Shown here in pieces: positions 8,415 through 16,660 of a stretch of DNA of 64,000 nucleotides. The DNA is from Flavobacteriaceae bacterium UBA7302 (GTDB taxonomy: Bacteria > Bacteroidota > Bacteroidia > Flavobacteriales > Flavobacteriaceae): positions 353,541-417,540 of the forward strand of contig DKQS01000006.1 in the NCBI GenBank assembly GCA_002471825.1. The letters run 5' to 3'. Made by a program: the position numbers and the translations under genes. The notes under the pieces are model-generated. The model ran no database searches. It was given only the letters and a program-made list of their open reading frames with translations, and was not told the origin of the DNA. The stretch's first letter is position 1. The number at the start of each line of letters is the position of its first letter.

Positions 8415-9323
8415 ATGAAAAAAGTAATTCAATTAATTGCCGTAGTATCGTTTTTGATTTTTTCTTTATTCCTCATGGTCAATGCGATCGATAAAGACGA
8501 AGCCGATCCAAAGCCCTATACACATAAGACTTATAAAATAAAAGCTTTTGATTTGCCTGGTAACTTAAACCTTGCTGGTGAACGTGTCCCTTTGGAGATT
8601 CCAGATGTTCGTGAACGCATGGAAAGGGAATTATTGGTCAATACTTATTGGCAATCCAATGGAATTCTGTTAATCAAAAGAGCTAACAAATATTTCCCTA
8701 TTCTAGAGCCCTTATTGAAAAAATACAACCTACCGGATGATTTTAAATTCTTGGCCTTGGCAGAAAGTGCTTTTATTGATGAAACATCCACTGCAGGAGC
8801 AGCTGGGATGTGGCATTTTATGAAATCTACAGGAAGGGAATATGGCTTAGAAGTCAATAAAAATGTTGATGAACGTTACCACATTGAAAAGTCGACCAAA
8901 GTTGCTGCCGAATATTTACGAAAGTCGTACGAACGTTTTGGTAGTTGGACTCTGGCTGCGGCGGCTTATAATGCCGGCAACTACGGAATTGCCAAGCGAT
9001 TGGATGCACAACAAGTGACATCTTATTATGATGCTTTACTTCCTGACGAAACTGAGCGTTATGTATTTCGAATCATTGCATTGAAAGAAATTATTAACAA
9101 TCCCAAACGATTCGGGTTTGTAGTAGACAAAGAAGATTTGTACGAATTGCCACAAACCTATACCGTAAAAGTGGATACCGCCATTTCAAATATTGCAAGC
9201 TTCGCGCAACGATTTGGCATTACTTACAAAGAACTAAAAATCCACAATGCTTGGTTGCGAGAAAACAAACTCAATAATAAAAGCAGAAAGTTGTACGAGA
9301 TCAAAATTCCGATTAAAAAGTAA
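8415..9323 (+). CDS. Lytic murein transglycosylase (SLT domain) with C-terminal LysM-like segment
   Basis: The 302-residue exported enzyme cleaves the MurNAc-GlcNAc bond of peptidoglycan. A signal peptide or anchor occupies about 1-25. The SLT catalytic domain (about 85-210) shows LAESAFIDETSTAGAAGMW with the catalytic Glu in the AES motif, then AAAYNAGNYGIAKR and the TERYVFRIIALKEI signature. A LysM-like stretch (YTVKVDTAISNIASFAQRFG, then ELKIHNAWL) closes the protein, as in the MltD group. It precedes a tiny membrane gene by 6 bases. Confidence 0.92.
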   Translation: MKKVIQLIAVVSFLIFSLFLMVNAIDKDEADPKPYTHKTYKIKAFDLPGNLNLAGERVPLEIPDVRERMERELLVNTYWQSNGILLIKRANKYFPILEPLLKKYNLPDDFKFLALAESAFIDETSTAGAAGMWHFMKSTGREYGLEVNKNVDERYHIEKSTKVAAEYLRKSYERFGSWTLAAAAYNAGNYGIAKRLDAQQVTSYYDALLPDETERYVFRIIALKEIINNPKRFGFVVDKEDLYELPQTYTVKVDTAISNIASFAQRFGITYKELKIHNAWLRENKLNNKSRKLYEIKIPIKK

Positions 9324-9329
9324 AATACT

Positions 9330-9533
9330 TTGAAAAAGTTTGTTTCCTATTTGTACATCTTTGGCGGAATTGCCCTAATTGGTATTGGCATTCAGTACTT
9401 TTTAAAGGATCTTGAGACCTATCGTGTCATCTTTGGATTTGAGACTGAAAACAAATACTACTATTTGATTTTCAGAGTGATTTTTGGTGCTTTAGTTATT
9501 TGGGCAGGAATCAGTAGAATACAAAGAAATTAA
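9330..9533 (+). CDS. Small two-span membrane protein
   Basis: The 67-residue product, started from TTG (reads MKKFVSYLYIFGG), has two hydrophobic segments (about 5-24 and 44-62) around a short polar loop with a DLETYRVIFGF segment. Such short proteins follow the lytic transglycosylase gene in related genomes, but I know no function. The 6-base spacing and the terminator just after it suggest it is the last gene of the transcript that includes mtaB. Confidence 0.6.
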   Translation: MKKFVSYLYIFGGIALIGIGIQYFLKDLETYRVIFGFETENKYYYLIFRVIFGALVIWAGISRIQRN

Positions 9534-9547
9534 ACCAAGAAATTTCT

Positions 9548-9576
9548 CTTGAATAAAAGGATTCAAGTTTTTTTTT
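9548..9576 (+). terminator. Rho-independent terminator after the mtaB-transglycosylase run
   Basis: CTTGAAT (9548-9554) pairs perfectly with ATTCAAG (9561-9567) around a 6-base loop and is followed by nine T. It sits 15 bases after the stop of the small membrane gene. The remaining bases up to 9728 hold no gene I can support. Confidence 0.85.
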
Positions 9577-9728
9577 CGACAATTGCTTTCTATTAAAATC
9601 AATGATTTCATAAAATTCTTAAGCTTTAGCAATCTTTAAAGAATTGAATTTCACCTTCTCTTTTTTACCATTCATCGAAAGACAAACGCAATTTACCGTA
9701 GGATAATTTTATTGAGCGTAATCTGGGA

Positions 9729-9736
9729 TATTTTTG
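9729..9736 (+). promoter_or_regulatory. Candidate -7 element of the FIST/kinase operon
   Basis: TATTTTTG matches TAnnTTTG and lies 17 bases before the FIST start codon. The best TTG upstream (9712-9714) is only 14 bases away, shorter than the usual 17-23, so the call is tentative. Confidence 0.35.
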
Positions 9737-9752
9737 TTGTAAAATTCAACAC

Positions 9753-10850
9753 ATGTTTATTAAAAGCACTGTTCCTAAGGAAATCGCTCAGGAAATCAAA
9801 GACCACATTGGAGACCATGCTGCTCTGATATCCGTTGCTGAAAATACAGCTGTAGAAATACCTGAATTAATTGATGCTCTTAATAAAGATCAAACCAAAT
9901 TCATTGGAGGAATCTTTCCGAAGATCATTCACAACGAAAAAATAAATGACGAAGGAATCGTTGTCAACACCCTAAAAAATGTTGAGCGACTCGAAGTCAT
10001 TCAAAATATCAGTTCGGGTAATTTTGAAGTACCGAGAATAACATTCAAAGAAAATACACCTTACAGTTTGGTGACCTATGTAGACGGTCTAACTTCAAAC
10101 ATCTCAAATTTCTTAAACAAGCTTTACGAAAAATACGGAATGCACACCGATTATTTTGGTGGAGGGGCAGGAAGTTTAACCTTACAACAGAAGCCTTGTG
10201 TGTTCTCAAATGAAGGGTTCTTCCAAGATGCCGCTGTCATCTGCATTATGGAGATGAAATCGAGCATTGGTGTGAAACACGGTTGGGAGAAACTAAGTGG
10301 TCCTATGATCGTTACCAAAGCCGATGCGAATGTAATCAAGGAAATTAATTGGAAAAACGCTTTTGATGTCTACAAAGAAATTGTTGAGCCCGACTCAAAT
10401 CAAAGCTTTACTGATGACAACTTCTTTGACATTGCAAAGGGGTATCCGTTCGGAATCGTAAAGACCGATTGCGAATGTATTATTAGAGATCCGTTGATGG
10501 TGGATGAGGAAGGAAATCTAGTTTGTGTAGGTGAAGTTGAAGAAAACACCATGCTCAATCTTATGAAGGGATATAATGCTTCTCTAATCGATGCGGCAAA
10601 ATCTGCCGCCCTTGAAAGTATTAGCAAAACCGACAAACCGGAAAAAGCCATCATTATTGACTGTATTTCCAGAATCCTTTTTCTAGAGGATGAATTTCAA
10701 ATTGAATTGAATGAAATCATCAAGGTTTTGAGAGAAAAACATGAGAACATCTCAATTAGTGGAGCATTAACCTTAGGAGAGATTTCTTCCTATGGAGAAG
10801 GGTATCTTGAATTTTACAATAAAACTTGTGTCGTAGGACTATTTAACTAG
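9753..10850 (+). CDS. FIST domain sensory protein
   Basis: The 365-residue soluble protein shows the layout of FIST signal-transduction proteins: an N-terminal FIST_N-like region (about 20-190, with KFIGGIFPKIIH and YFGGGAGSLTLQQKPC) and a C-terminal FIST_C-like region ending in LGEISSYGEGYLEFYNKTCVVGLF. FIST domains are predicted to bind small ligands, perhaps amino acids, and feed histidine kinases or cyclases. No membrane segment is present. The kinase gene starts 5 bases downstream, so this protein is probably the input module of that kinase. Confidence 0.85.
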   Translation: MFIKSTVPKEIAQEIKDHIGDHAALISVAENTAVEIPELIDALNKDQTKFIGGIFPKIIHNEKINDEGIVVNTLKNVERLEVIQNISSGNFEVPRITFKENTPYSLVTYVDGLTSNISNFLNKLYEKYGMHTDYFGGGAGSLTLQQKPCVFSNEGFFQDAAVICIMEMKSSIGVKHGWEKLSGPMIVTKADANVIKEINWKNAFDVYKEIVEPDSNQSFTDDNFFDIAKGYPFGIVKTDCECIIRDPLMVDEEGNLVCVGEVEENTMLNLMKGYNASLIDAAKSAALESISKTDKPEKAIIIDCISRILFLEDEFQIELNEIIKVLREKHENISISGALTLGEISSYGEGYLEFYNKTCVVGLFN

Positions 10851-10855
10851 CATCT

Positions 10856-12016
10856 ATGGTTTTTAATAATGACAAGACGATTCTTGACGTTCTTCAGTTG
10901 TTTGAATACTCTATGAGTATGGGAAAATCACTGGATTACGAAGAAAATTGCAGTCAATTTTTAAGGCTAATTCTGAAAAGAAAAAACTTGAATGCAAGTT
11001 GGATTTTACAGGAAAATGAGTCACAAGTTCAGTGTTCTTACGCTATTCCGAGTATTGACTACAACATTCAAACGAACGAGGAGGAGTTATTGAATTATTT
11101 GCATTCCATTACCTCGCCGGTAACCATCGAGGTGGATGAAATCCATAGAAAGCTTTCGCCCATAAAAATTGAAACAGGTTATCTGTTTATCTATCCTTTA
11201 AAACATGAGGGACACCTTTTCCTATATTCCAGGTACCAACCCATAGATTTAAAGGAAATCCTAAAACTGGCTCCTGTAATCGATAAGTTTTCAAATACTT
11301 TAAAAGCGTGTCGAGCTTATTCTTCCCAGGCAAAAATTTTACGGGAACTGGAATTACGAAACCGGGATCTTAACGATTATGCTCATGTGGTGTCTCATGA
11401 TTTGAAATCGCCATTGCGTAATATTGAAACCATGGTGAGTTGGATCGAACATGACCTGCAAGATAAGCTTCCCCAGGATTCTCAAGGCTTTTTAAACCAT
11501 ATTCGAGAAAATATCGTGAAAATGGAACGATTGATTAGTGACGTACTTGTTTATTCTTCCATCGGAGAGGACATCAATAACAGAATTGATATCGACCTGA
11601 ACAAATCTTTAAAAAGTATGTTGAGTTATCTCTACGTACCCAATCATATAAAAGTCATTATAAAGGATCAATTACCGGTTATCCGTGGAGAGGCCTTGCA
11701 AATTGAACAGATATTCCAAAACTTAGTGAATAACGCCATTAAGTACAATGACAAAGAAGAAGGACGTGTTGAAATTAGTTATAAAGATGCTTCTACACAC
11801 CATCATTTTTCCGTCTTAGATAACGGTATTGGGATCGAAGAAAAATACTACGATAAAATCTTTCATTCATTCCACAAACTTCATAATTATCAGGATTCCT
11901 CTGGTTTAGGGCTATCCATTGTGAAACGTATCATTCAGAAATACGGTGGTGACATCAAAGTTCAATCAGAAGTAGGAAAATGGTCTGAGTTTAGCTTTAC
12001 GATTCAGAAAACCTAA
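10856..12016 (+). CDS. Soluble sensor histidine kinase
   Basis: The 386-residue protein has a GAF-like N-terminal region (about 1-150), a HisKA dimerisation box YAHVVSHDLKSPLRNIE with phospho-acceptor His181, and an HATPase domain with N-box NLVNNAIKYND, G1 DNGIGI and G2 GLGLSIV. There is no transmembrane segment, so the stimulus must come through the FIST protein encoded directly upstream. No response regulator gene is adjacent: the 3' end overlaps the convergent nitronate monooxygenase gene by 20 bases. The cognate regulator must lie elsewhere. Confidence 0.9.
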   Translation: MVFNNDKTILDVLQLFEYSMSMGKSLDYEENCSQFLRLILKRKNLNASWILQENESQVQCSYAIPSIDYNIQTNEEELLNYLHSITSPVTIEVDEIHRKLSPIKIETGYLFIYPLKHEGHLFLYSRYQPIDLKEILKLAPVIDKFSNTLKACRAYSSQAKILRELELRNRDLNDYAHVVSHDLKSPLRNIETMVSWIEHDLQDKLPQDSQGFLNHIRENIVKMERLISDVLVYSSIGEDINNRIDIDLNKSLKSMLSYLYVPNHIKVIIKDQLPVIRGEALQIEQIFQNLVNNAIKYNDKEEGRVEISYKDASTHHHFSVLDNGIGIEEKYYDKIFHSFHKLHNYQDSSGLGLSIVKRIIQKYGGDIKVQSEVGKWSEFSFTIQKT

Positions 12017-12956
12017 AGTTCGCATGGTCGAGTATGGATGCAACTTGTTGAAACTCTTCGACGATCTCTTTTAAAACTTCTGAAGCTGGCTTTAACTCAT
12101 TGATCAATCCGGCTATTTGGCCGATCTCTAATTCGCCGTTCTCCAAATCGCCTTCAAACATTCCTTTTTTTGCCCTCGCTCTACCCAATAAAGTCTTTAA
12201 GTCTTCAATAGTGGGATTTTGTTGGTACAATTCCTGAACCTGCTGAAAGAATTTATTTTTCACCAAACGTACCGGTGCCAATTCTTTTAAGGTCAAATGG
12301 GTGTCGCCATCTTTTACATCCAAGATGGTTTGTTTGAAATTATCGTGAGCGGATGATTCAAAGGTCGCCGCAAATCGACTACCGATTTGAACTCCATCAG
12401 CACCTAATACCATAGCCGCCAACATACCTCTTCCATTGCCAATTCCCCCTGCGCCAATCACGGGAATCGAAACACTTTCCTTCACCATTGGGATTAAGGT
12501 AAAGGTAGTCGTCTCCTCTCGCCCATTATGACCACCTGCTTCAAATCCTTCACAGACTACAGCATCCACACCAGCTGCCTCTGCCTTTTGCGCGAATTTT
12601 ACCGAACTTACCACGTGAACAACCGTAATGCCTTTTTCTTTTAAAAAAGTGGTCCAGGTCTTCGGATTACCAGCCGAAGTAAAAACTATTTTCACACCTT
12701 CCTCAACAATGATATCCATGATTTCCTCAATTTGAGGATACAGCATGGGTACATTCACACCAAAAGGTTTATCCGTTGCTTTTTTACATTTTTGAATGTG
12801 TTCACGCAATACTTGAGGGTACATCGATCCCGAACCAATAAGTCCTAATCCGCCTGCATTCGAAACAGCGGAAGCCAATTTCCAACCAGAAACCCAAATC
12901 ATACCCCCTTGAACTATGGGATATTGAATATTAAAAAGTTTCGAAATCTTGTTCAT
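11997..12956 (-). CDS. Nitronate monooxygenase / 2-nitropropane dioxygenase family flavoprotein
   Basis: The 319-residue TIM-barrel flavoenzyme belongs to the FMN-dependent nitronate monooxygenase family, which oxidises alkyl nitronates. It begins with QYPIVQGGMIWVSGWKLASA and SNAGGLGLIG, the family's FMN-binding start. It continues with EGFEAGGHNGREE (His used as base or substrate ligand), IPVIGAGGIGNGRG and GADGVQIGSRF (phosphate binding). Close relatives include enoyl-ACP reductase II (FabK), which shares these motifs, so that is the main alternative. Its start overlaps the upstream MORN/TonB gene by 26 bases. Confidence 0.85.
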   Translation of the reverse strand: MNKISKLFNIQYPIVQGGMIWVSGWKLASAVSNAGGLGLIGSGSMYPQVLREHIQKCKKATDKPFGVNVPMLYPQIEEIMDIIVEEGVKIVFTSAGNPKTWTTFLKEKGITVVHVVSSVKFAQKAEAAGVDAVVCEGFEAGGHNGREETTTFTLIPMVKESVSIPVIGAGGIGNGRGMLAAMVLGADGVQIGSRFAATFESSAHDNFKQTILDVKDGDTHLTLKELAPVRLVKNKFFQQVQELYQQNPTIEDLKTLLGRARAKKGMFEGDLENGELEIGQIAGLINELKPASEVLKEIVEEFQQVASILDHANFRFSES

Positions 12957-13776
12957 CTTTGGTAAGTGTTACTGGAATTCTAAAATAAGAAGGTACTTTT
13001 CTATTGTGTACAATCTTAGGTTGCCATCCCTCAATATTTTTAATCCCGTTAATAATGGTCAATCGATTTTGAAGTGGTAAACTTTCATCAACTTCTACAT
13101 ACCGTACCTTACCATCAACTTCAATAATGAAAGTTATTAGAATTTTGAATTGATAACGTGATTTGATTCTTTTGGAAATATCGTCCGATACCCTTTTCAT
13201 TAACTTTCTAAATTCTCGTCGGAATTTATTCATACCTCCTTTAAACTCAGCATTATCTCGACATTCCATGCAAGATGGCATTTTATTGCCTTCCTCATCG
13301 AAGTATGCCGCTTTTACAAGCGAATCGTTCTTAAAAAATCCTTGCTGAGCTATCCTACCGTTGTAATGATAATAACGCCAAAGACCTTCTCTCTTCCCAT
13401 TGATAAATCGTCCTTCGTAATTCTTTTTCCGATTGTCGAACCAAGCTTGCGCCTTTCCATGGATTTTCCCTTGTTTATTGAAAAACCGAATGGATCGGAT
13501 ACTATCATTTCGGTCAAAATCAATCATCTGACCTATTTTCGAATTCTTGTGATCTGGAGTTGTGGAATAACCCACCCACATTAATTTTCCAGATTTTTTG
13601 AATTGCATCATCTTATACAAGGAATCTGACTCCTTCGTTTGTACTTGGTAGAAGTGAGCATTGGAAAGCTTCTTGGTTGGTAATCCCTTATAAGTAATGT
13701 ATTGAATTACAGTGTCTTTTTGACTGAAGACTGAAACGGAAAAAAAGAAAAGAATGTAGTAAATAAATATTCGCAT
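12931..13776 (-). CDS. Exported MORN-repeat protein with TonB-C-like C-terminal domain
   Basis: The 281-residue protein has a signal peptide (about 1-18), then MORN/YwqK-type units (GKREGLWRYYHYNGRIAQQG and neighbours, about 95-160), a Cys pair in PSCMECRD, and a C-terminal domain (about 205-278) that resembles the TonB C-terminal fold: ITFIIEVDGKVRYVEV, then GWQPKIVHNRKV and IPVTL. Databases often call such repeat proteins YwqK-family antitoxin, but no toxin gene is visible here. It lies 15 bases downstream of mnmA on the same strand. Role unknown; likely periplasmic or envelope-associated. Confidence 0.75.
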   Translation of the reverse strand: MRIFIYYILFFFSVSVFSQKDTVIQYITYKGLPTKKLSNAHFYQVQTKESDSLYKMMQFKKSGKLMWVGYSTTPDHKNSKIGQMIDFDRNDSIRSIRFFNKQGKIHGKAQAWFDNRKKNYEGRFINGKREGLWRYYHYNGRIAQQGFFKNDSLVKAAYFDEEGNKMPSCMECRDNAEFKGGMNKFRREFRKLMKRVSDDISKRIKSRYQFKILITFIIEVDGKVRYVEVDESLPLQNRLTIINGIKNIEGWQPKIVHNRKVPSYFRIPVTLTKDEQDFETF

Positions 13777-13791
13777 AGCAGGCCGAAGATA

Positions 13792-14979
13792 TTAAGAAAT
13801 AACTCCCGAACCAAGCAATTCATCTTCTTGATACCAAGCTACAAACTGACCTTCTTGAATGGCAGATTGTTGGTTATCAAAATTGACATACAGGCCGCCT
13901 TCCACCTTGTATAAAATCGCTTTTTCTAAGGGTTGGCGATAACGAATACGAGCCAAAACCTCCATACTTTGCCCCACTTCCAAGGTCAAATCTTCACGAA
14001 CCCAATGAATTTCTTCCTCAGCAACAAATAAGGTATTGCGGTACAATCCTTTGTGGTTCTTTCCTTCACCCGTATAAATGATATTCTCTTTGACATCGGT
14101 CTCAATCACAAACAATGGCTCCTTGGTGCCTCCAACAGCCAATCCTTTACGTTGACCTTTGGTGAAATAGTGTGCTCCTTGGTGCTTACCTACAACTTTT
14201 CCGTCTTCCTTATGATAAGTGTATTTTTTAGCGAGATAAGCCAATTCATCTTCTTTATTATCAAACAGTTGACAGGATTGGTGATACTGATCAAACTCAA
14301 ACGGAATCTGAACAATTTCACCTTCTTTGGGCTGTAATTGCTGTTGTAAAAACTCAGGGAGTCTCACTTTACCAATGAAGCACAAGCCTTGCGAATCTTT
14401 CTTTTCGGCAGTGATTAAATCGGCCTCTTTTGCGATTTCACGTACTTCTGGTTTGGTCAATTCTCCGATGGGAAACAAAGCTTTTGCCAATTGTTCTTGA
14501 GAAAGCTGACATAAAAAATAGGATTGATCTTTATTTCCATCTACCCCAGCAAGCAATTGATAGACTTTTTGACCATCAACTTCAGTTTCTCCCTTTCGGC
14601 AATAATGTCCAGTTGCTACATAATCAGCTCCAAGACCTAAGGCAATATCCATGAAAACATCGAACTTGATCTCTCGATTGCAAAGCACATCTGGATTGGG
14701 AGTTCGGCCCTTTTCATATTCATTGAACATGTAATCAACAATACGCTCTTTGTATTGAACACTTAAGTCCACCACTTGAAAAGGAATACCCAATTTATCG
14801 GCCACCAACATGGCGTCATTGCTATCCTCTAACCATGGACATTCATCAGAAATAGTCACCGAATCGTCATGCCAATTTTTCATAAATAGTCCAATGACAT
14901 GATATCCTTGTTCCTTTAAAAGATAGGCGGTAACGCTACTGTCAACACCTCCAGAAAGACCTACAACTACTGTTTTCAT
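13792..14979 (-). CDS. mnmA: tRNA-specific 2-thiouridylase MnmA
   Basis: The 395-residue enzyme makes 2-thiouridine at U34 of Lys, Glu and Gln tRNAs, using sulfur passed along by persulfide carriers. It has the PP-loop GLSGGVDSSV at the N-terminus for ATP-dependent adenylation, the catalytic Cys in NPDVLCNREIKF (about 101) and the partner Cys in DSQGLCFIGKV (about 200), followed by the beta-barrel tRNA-binding part with HQGAHYFTKGQRKGL. Length is typical. A promoter-like element lies immediately upstream. The downstream MORN/TonB gene follows after 15 bases. Confidence 0.96.
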   Translation of the reverse strand: MKTVVVGLSGGVDSSVTAYLLKEQGYHVIGLFMKNWHDDSVTISDECPWLEDSNDAMLVADKLGIPFQVVDLSVQYKERIVDYMFNEYEKGRTPNPDVLCNREIKFDVFMDIALGLGADYVATGHYCRKGETEVDGQKVYQLLAGVDGNKDQSYFLCQLSQEQLAKALFPIGELTKPEVREIAKEADLITAEKKDSQGLCFIGKVRLPEFLQQQLQPKEGEIVQIPFEFDQYHQSCQLFDNKEDELAYLAKKYTYHKEDGKVVGKHQGAHYFTKGQRKGLAVGGTKEPLFVIETDVKENIIYTGEGKNHKGLYRNTLFVAEEEIHWVREDLTLEVGQSMEVLARIRYRQPLEKAILYKVEGGLYVNFDNQQSAIQEGQFVAWYQEDELLGSGVIS

Positions 14980-14989
14980 AAGAGAGGGG

Positions 14990-15016
14990 CAAATTTACTA
15001 AAAAAAGAAGTTACAA
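14990..15016 (-). promoter_or_regulatory. Candidate mnmA promoter
   Basis: On the minus strand TAAATTTG (14997 to 14990) fits the -7 consensus, with TTG at 15016-15014 16 bases upstream. The mnmA ATG lies only 11 bases beyond, implying a very short leader. Confidence 0.35.
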
Positions 15017-15064
15017 CTTCCATTCTATGCAAACTTAACCCCTCCTGTGGAGAGATACTTATAC

Positions 15065-16468
15065 CTATCGATTTTGTGAAAAGTTGAAACTATTTACCGC
15101 ATCAGAGATTTCATACCCCAATCTTAACCCCTCCGTACAATCCATTCGAATATGAACCCCTAGTGGTATTCTTGAATAGGCATTCTCCTCTGCCATTTGA
15201 GAAAAACTGGTAAAATTTCTCGGAGTTCCCCTAAACTCCGTTCTTCCTTCGTGTGTTCGATCGGTAAAGTCTGTAACATCTCCAAACTGATGAATAAACA
15301 GGCCTGCTGCCGCAGAGGCAAATGCGCTATGTCCAGATGGATACCCTGGAAATGATGGGTTGGGCCAATACACCAATCGGTACAAATTGGTTTGATAACT
15401 CGGATCTATGAACTCATGAATGTACACATTGGGCCGCATTACCATATAGGTATATTTATCTTCCCAAGTAGATACCGCGGCATCATTCAATGAAAACCCA
15501 AGTTTCATTAACAGGATAATGGCTTCATCTGCAGCAACGTTGTATTGCTTCAATAATTGATTGGCAATGGATAATTGACGTCCTGGCGGACTGATCATAA
15601 GCTCTTCCACATCATCAGACCAAAACTCTGCAATCCATAGTTGCTCATTATTGGTTTCCTTGGCTAGGTTATTCATCTCATAAACTTCCTTCATTTCATT
15701 GTAATAAGCACTGCCTATTTCTTCGCTATACTCATGAGGGGGCGGAATGCTAGTGGTTTGATCGGAAGAAATGATAAAAGTTCTCACTTTTCCCCAATAA
15801 GGAAAAAGAGCACGTTCTTCGTCCGCGCTATAAGTCCAATAACCATCGCTCACCTCTGGCTCATAAGACAAAGGCTGTGGCTCTAAAATCTGACGTTCGG
15901 CCTCGCGATCCGATTTGCTAAATTGAATCACTTTTTCAGCGATATACTTTCCCCAATCTTGGGAATCTTCGATAATCCTCGAGTTTACACCACTCCGTAA
16001 TTGGGCATCTAAACTGGCTTTTAGAGCATTGATTTGACTTCCTACACCGTTTTGCAAGTTGATCATAAAGTGATCGTAGACCTCAGCATAACATGCATTT
16101 AGAGCAATATTGATATCAATATTTTCAGCTCTTCGACTTTGATTGATTTGTAAATCCCTAAATCGATTTTCGTTACTCGAATAGTTTTCTAAAGTATGTA
16201 CAACGGTTTCAAAACCTGCCAAATGAATGTATGCTAGAGCTCTCGCTGTTACATTGGGACGCATACCGAGTGCGTTTTGATCCAATTGAAGCCACACCTG
16301 ATTCCATTGAAAAATCAGATCGGTGGTTGTATCTGTGAAAGTTGAAACTTCCACTGGATCTGGATTTGATATGCTTAGAAGTTCACTTTCATTTTCGGAC
16401 TGACAAGAAGAAAAAAGGATAAAAAAAGTCAATAGGAATCCTGCGGCGTTTAATTTACTACGTTTCAT
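15065..16468 (-). CDS. Vanadium-dependent haloperoxidase / PAP2 superfamily lipoprotein
   Basis: The 467-residue protein has a lipoprotein signal ending in the lipobox LFSSC (Cys about 22), so it should be anchored in the envelope. The C-terminal half carries all three vanadate/phosphate-binding motifs of the superfamily: Kx6RP (KYTYMVMRP), PSGHS and SRx5Hx3D (SRIPLGVHIRMD). Members are bacterial vanadium haloperoxidases or acid phosphatases. The bound cofactor or substrate cannot be told from motifs alone, and halide peroxidation is an inference from length and organism type. It stands alone, with 191 bases of upstream DNA and 85 downstream. Confidence 0.88.
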   Translation of the reverse strand: MKRSKLNAAGFLLTFFILFSSCQSENESELLSISNPDPVEVSTFTDTTTDLIFQWNQVWLQLDQNALGMRPNVTARALAYIHLAGFETVVHTLENYSSNENRFRDLQINQSRRAENIDINIALNACYAEVYDHFMINLQNGVGSQINALKASLDAQLRSGVNSRIIEDSQDWGKYIAEKVIQFSKSDREAERQILEPQPLSYEPEVSDGYWTYSADEERALFPYWGKVRTFIISSDQTTSIPPPHEYSEEIGSAYYNEMKEVYEMNNLAKETNNEQLWIAEFWSDDVEELMISPPGRQLSIANQLLKQYNVAADEAIILLMKLGFSLNDAAVSTWEDKYTYMVMRPNVYIHEFIDPSYQTNLYRLVYWPNPSFPGYPSGHSAFASAAAGLFIHQFGDVTDFTDRTHEGRTEFRGTPRNFTSFSQMAEENAYSRIPLGVHIRMDCTEGLRLGYEISDAVNSFNFSQNR

Positions 16469-16527
16469 GGTTGTTGGGTTTAAAGGTTACTAATTGATTG
16501 AAATCCGAAGCATAACTCCGGAAACAT

Positions 16528-16592
16528 CATTACAATGATTATAATGAAACGTAATATTCAGGCATACACAGTGGGTTTATATACATAGACCC
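16528..16592. promoter_or_regulatory. Two inverted repeats upstream of the haloperoxidase-like gene
   Basis: A 19-base imperfect palindrome reads CATTACAATGATTATAATG (16528-16546), and a hairpin GGGTTTAT-ATAC-ATAGACCC (16573-16592, one G-T pair) lies 26 bases away. Neither is followed by a T run, so operator or leader-RNA roles are more likely than termination. No TAnnTTTG element was found for the gene. A loop-free A/T palindrome at 16621-16641 may end the lipocalin-like gene's transcript. Confidence 0.35.
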
Positions 16593-16660
16593 CTGCTTTT
16601 GAAAAAAGTTGGTTTGAACAGATTTTTTTTTAAAAAAAATCCTAAATTGATATGTAAGAT

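Noticed and set aside
11997..12016. 20-base convergent overlap of kinase and nitronate monooxygenase genes as an antisense regulatory element
   Set aside because: Short 3' overlaps like this (also 6 bases at argH and Sua5/YrdC) are ordinary in dense genomes; nothing indicates regulation.
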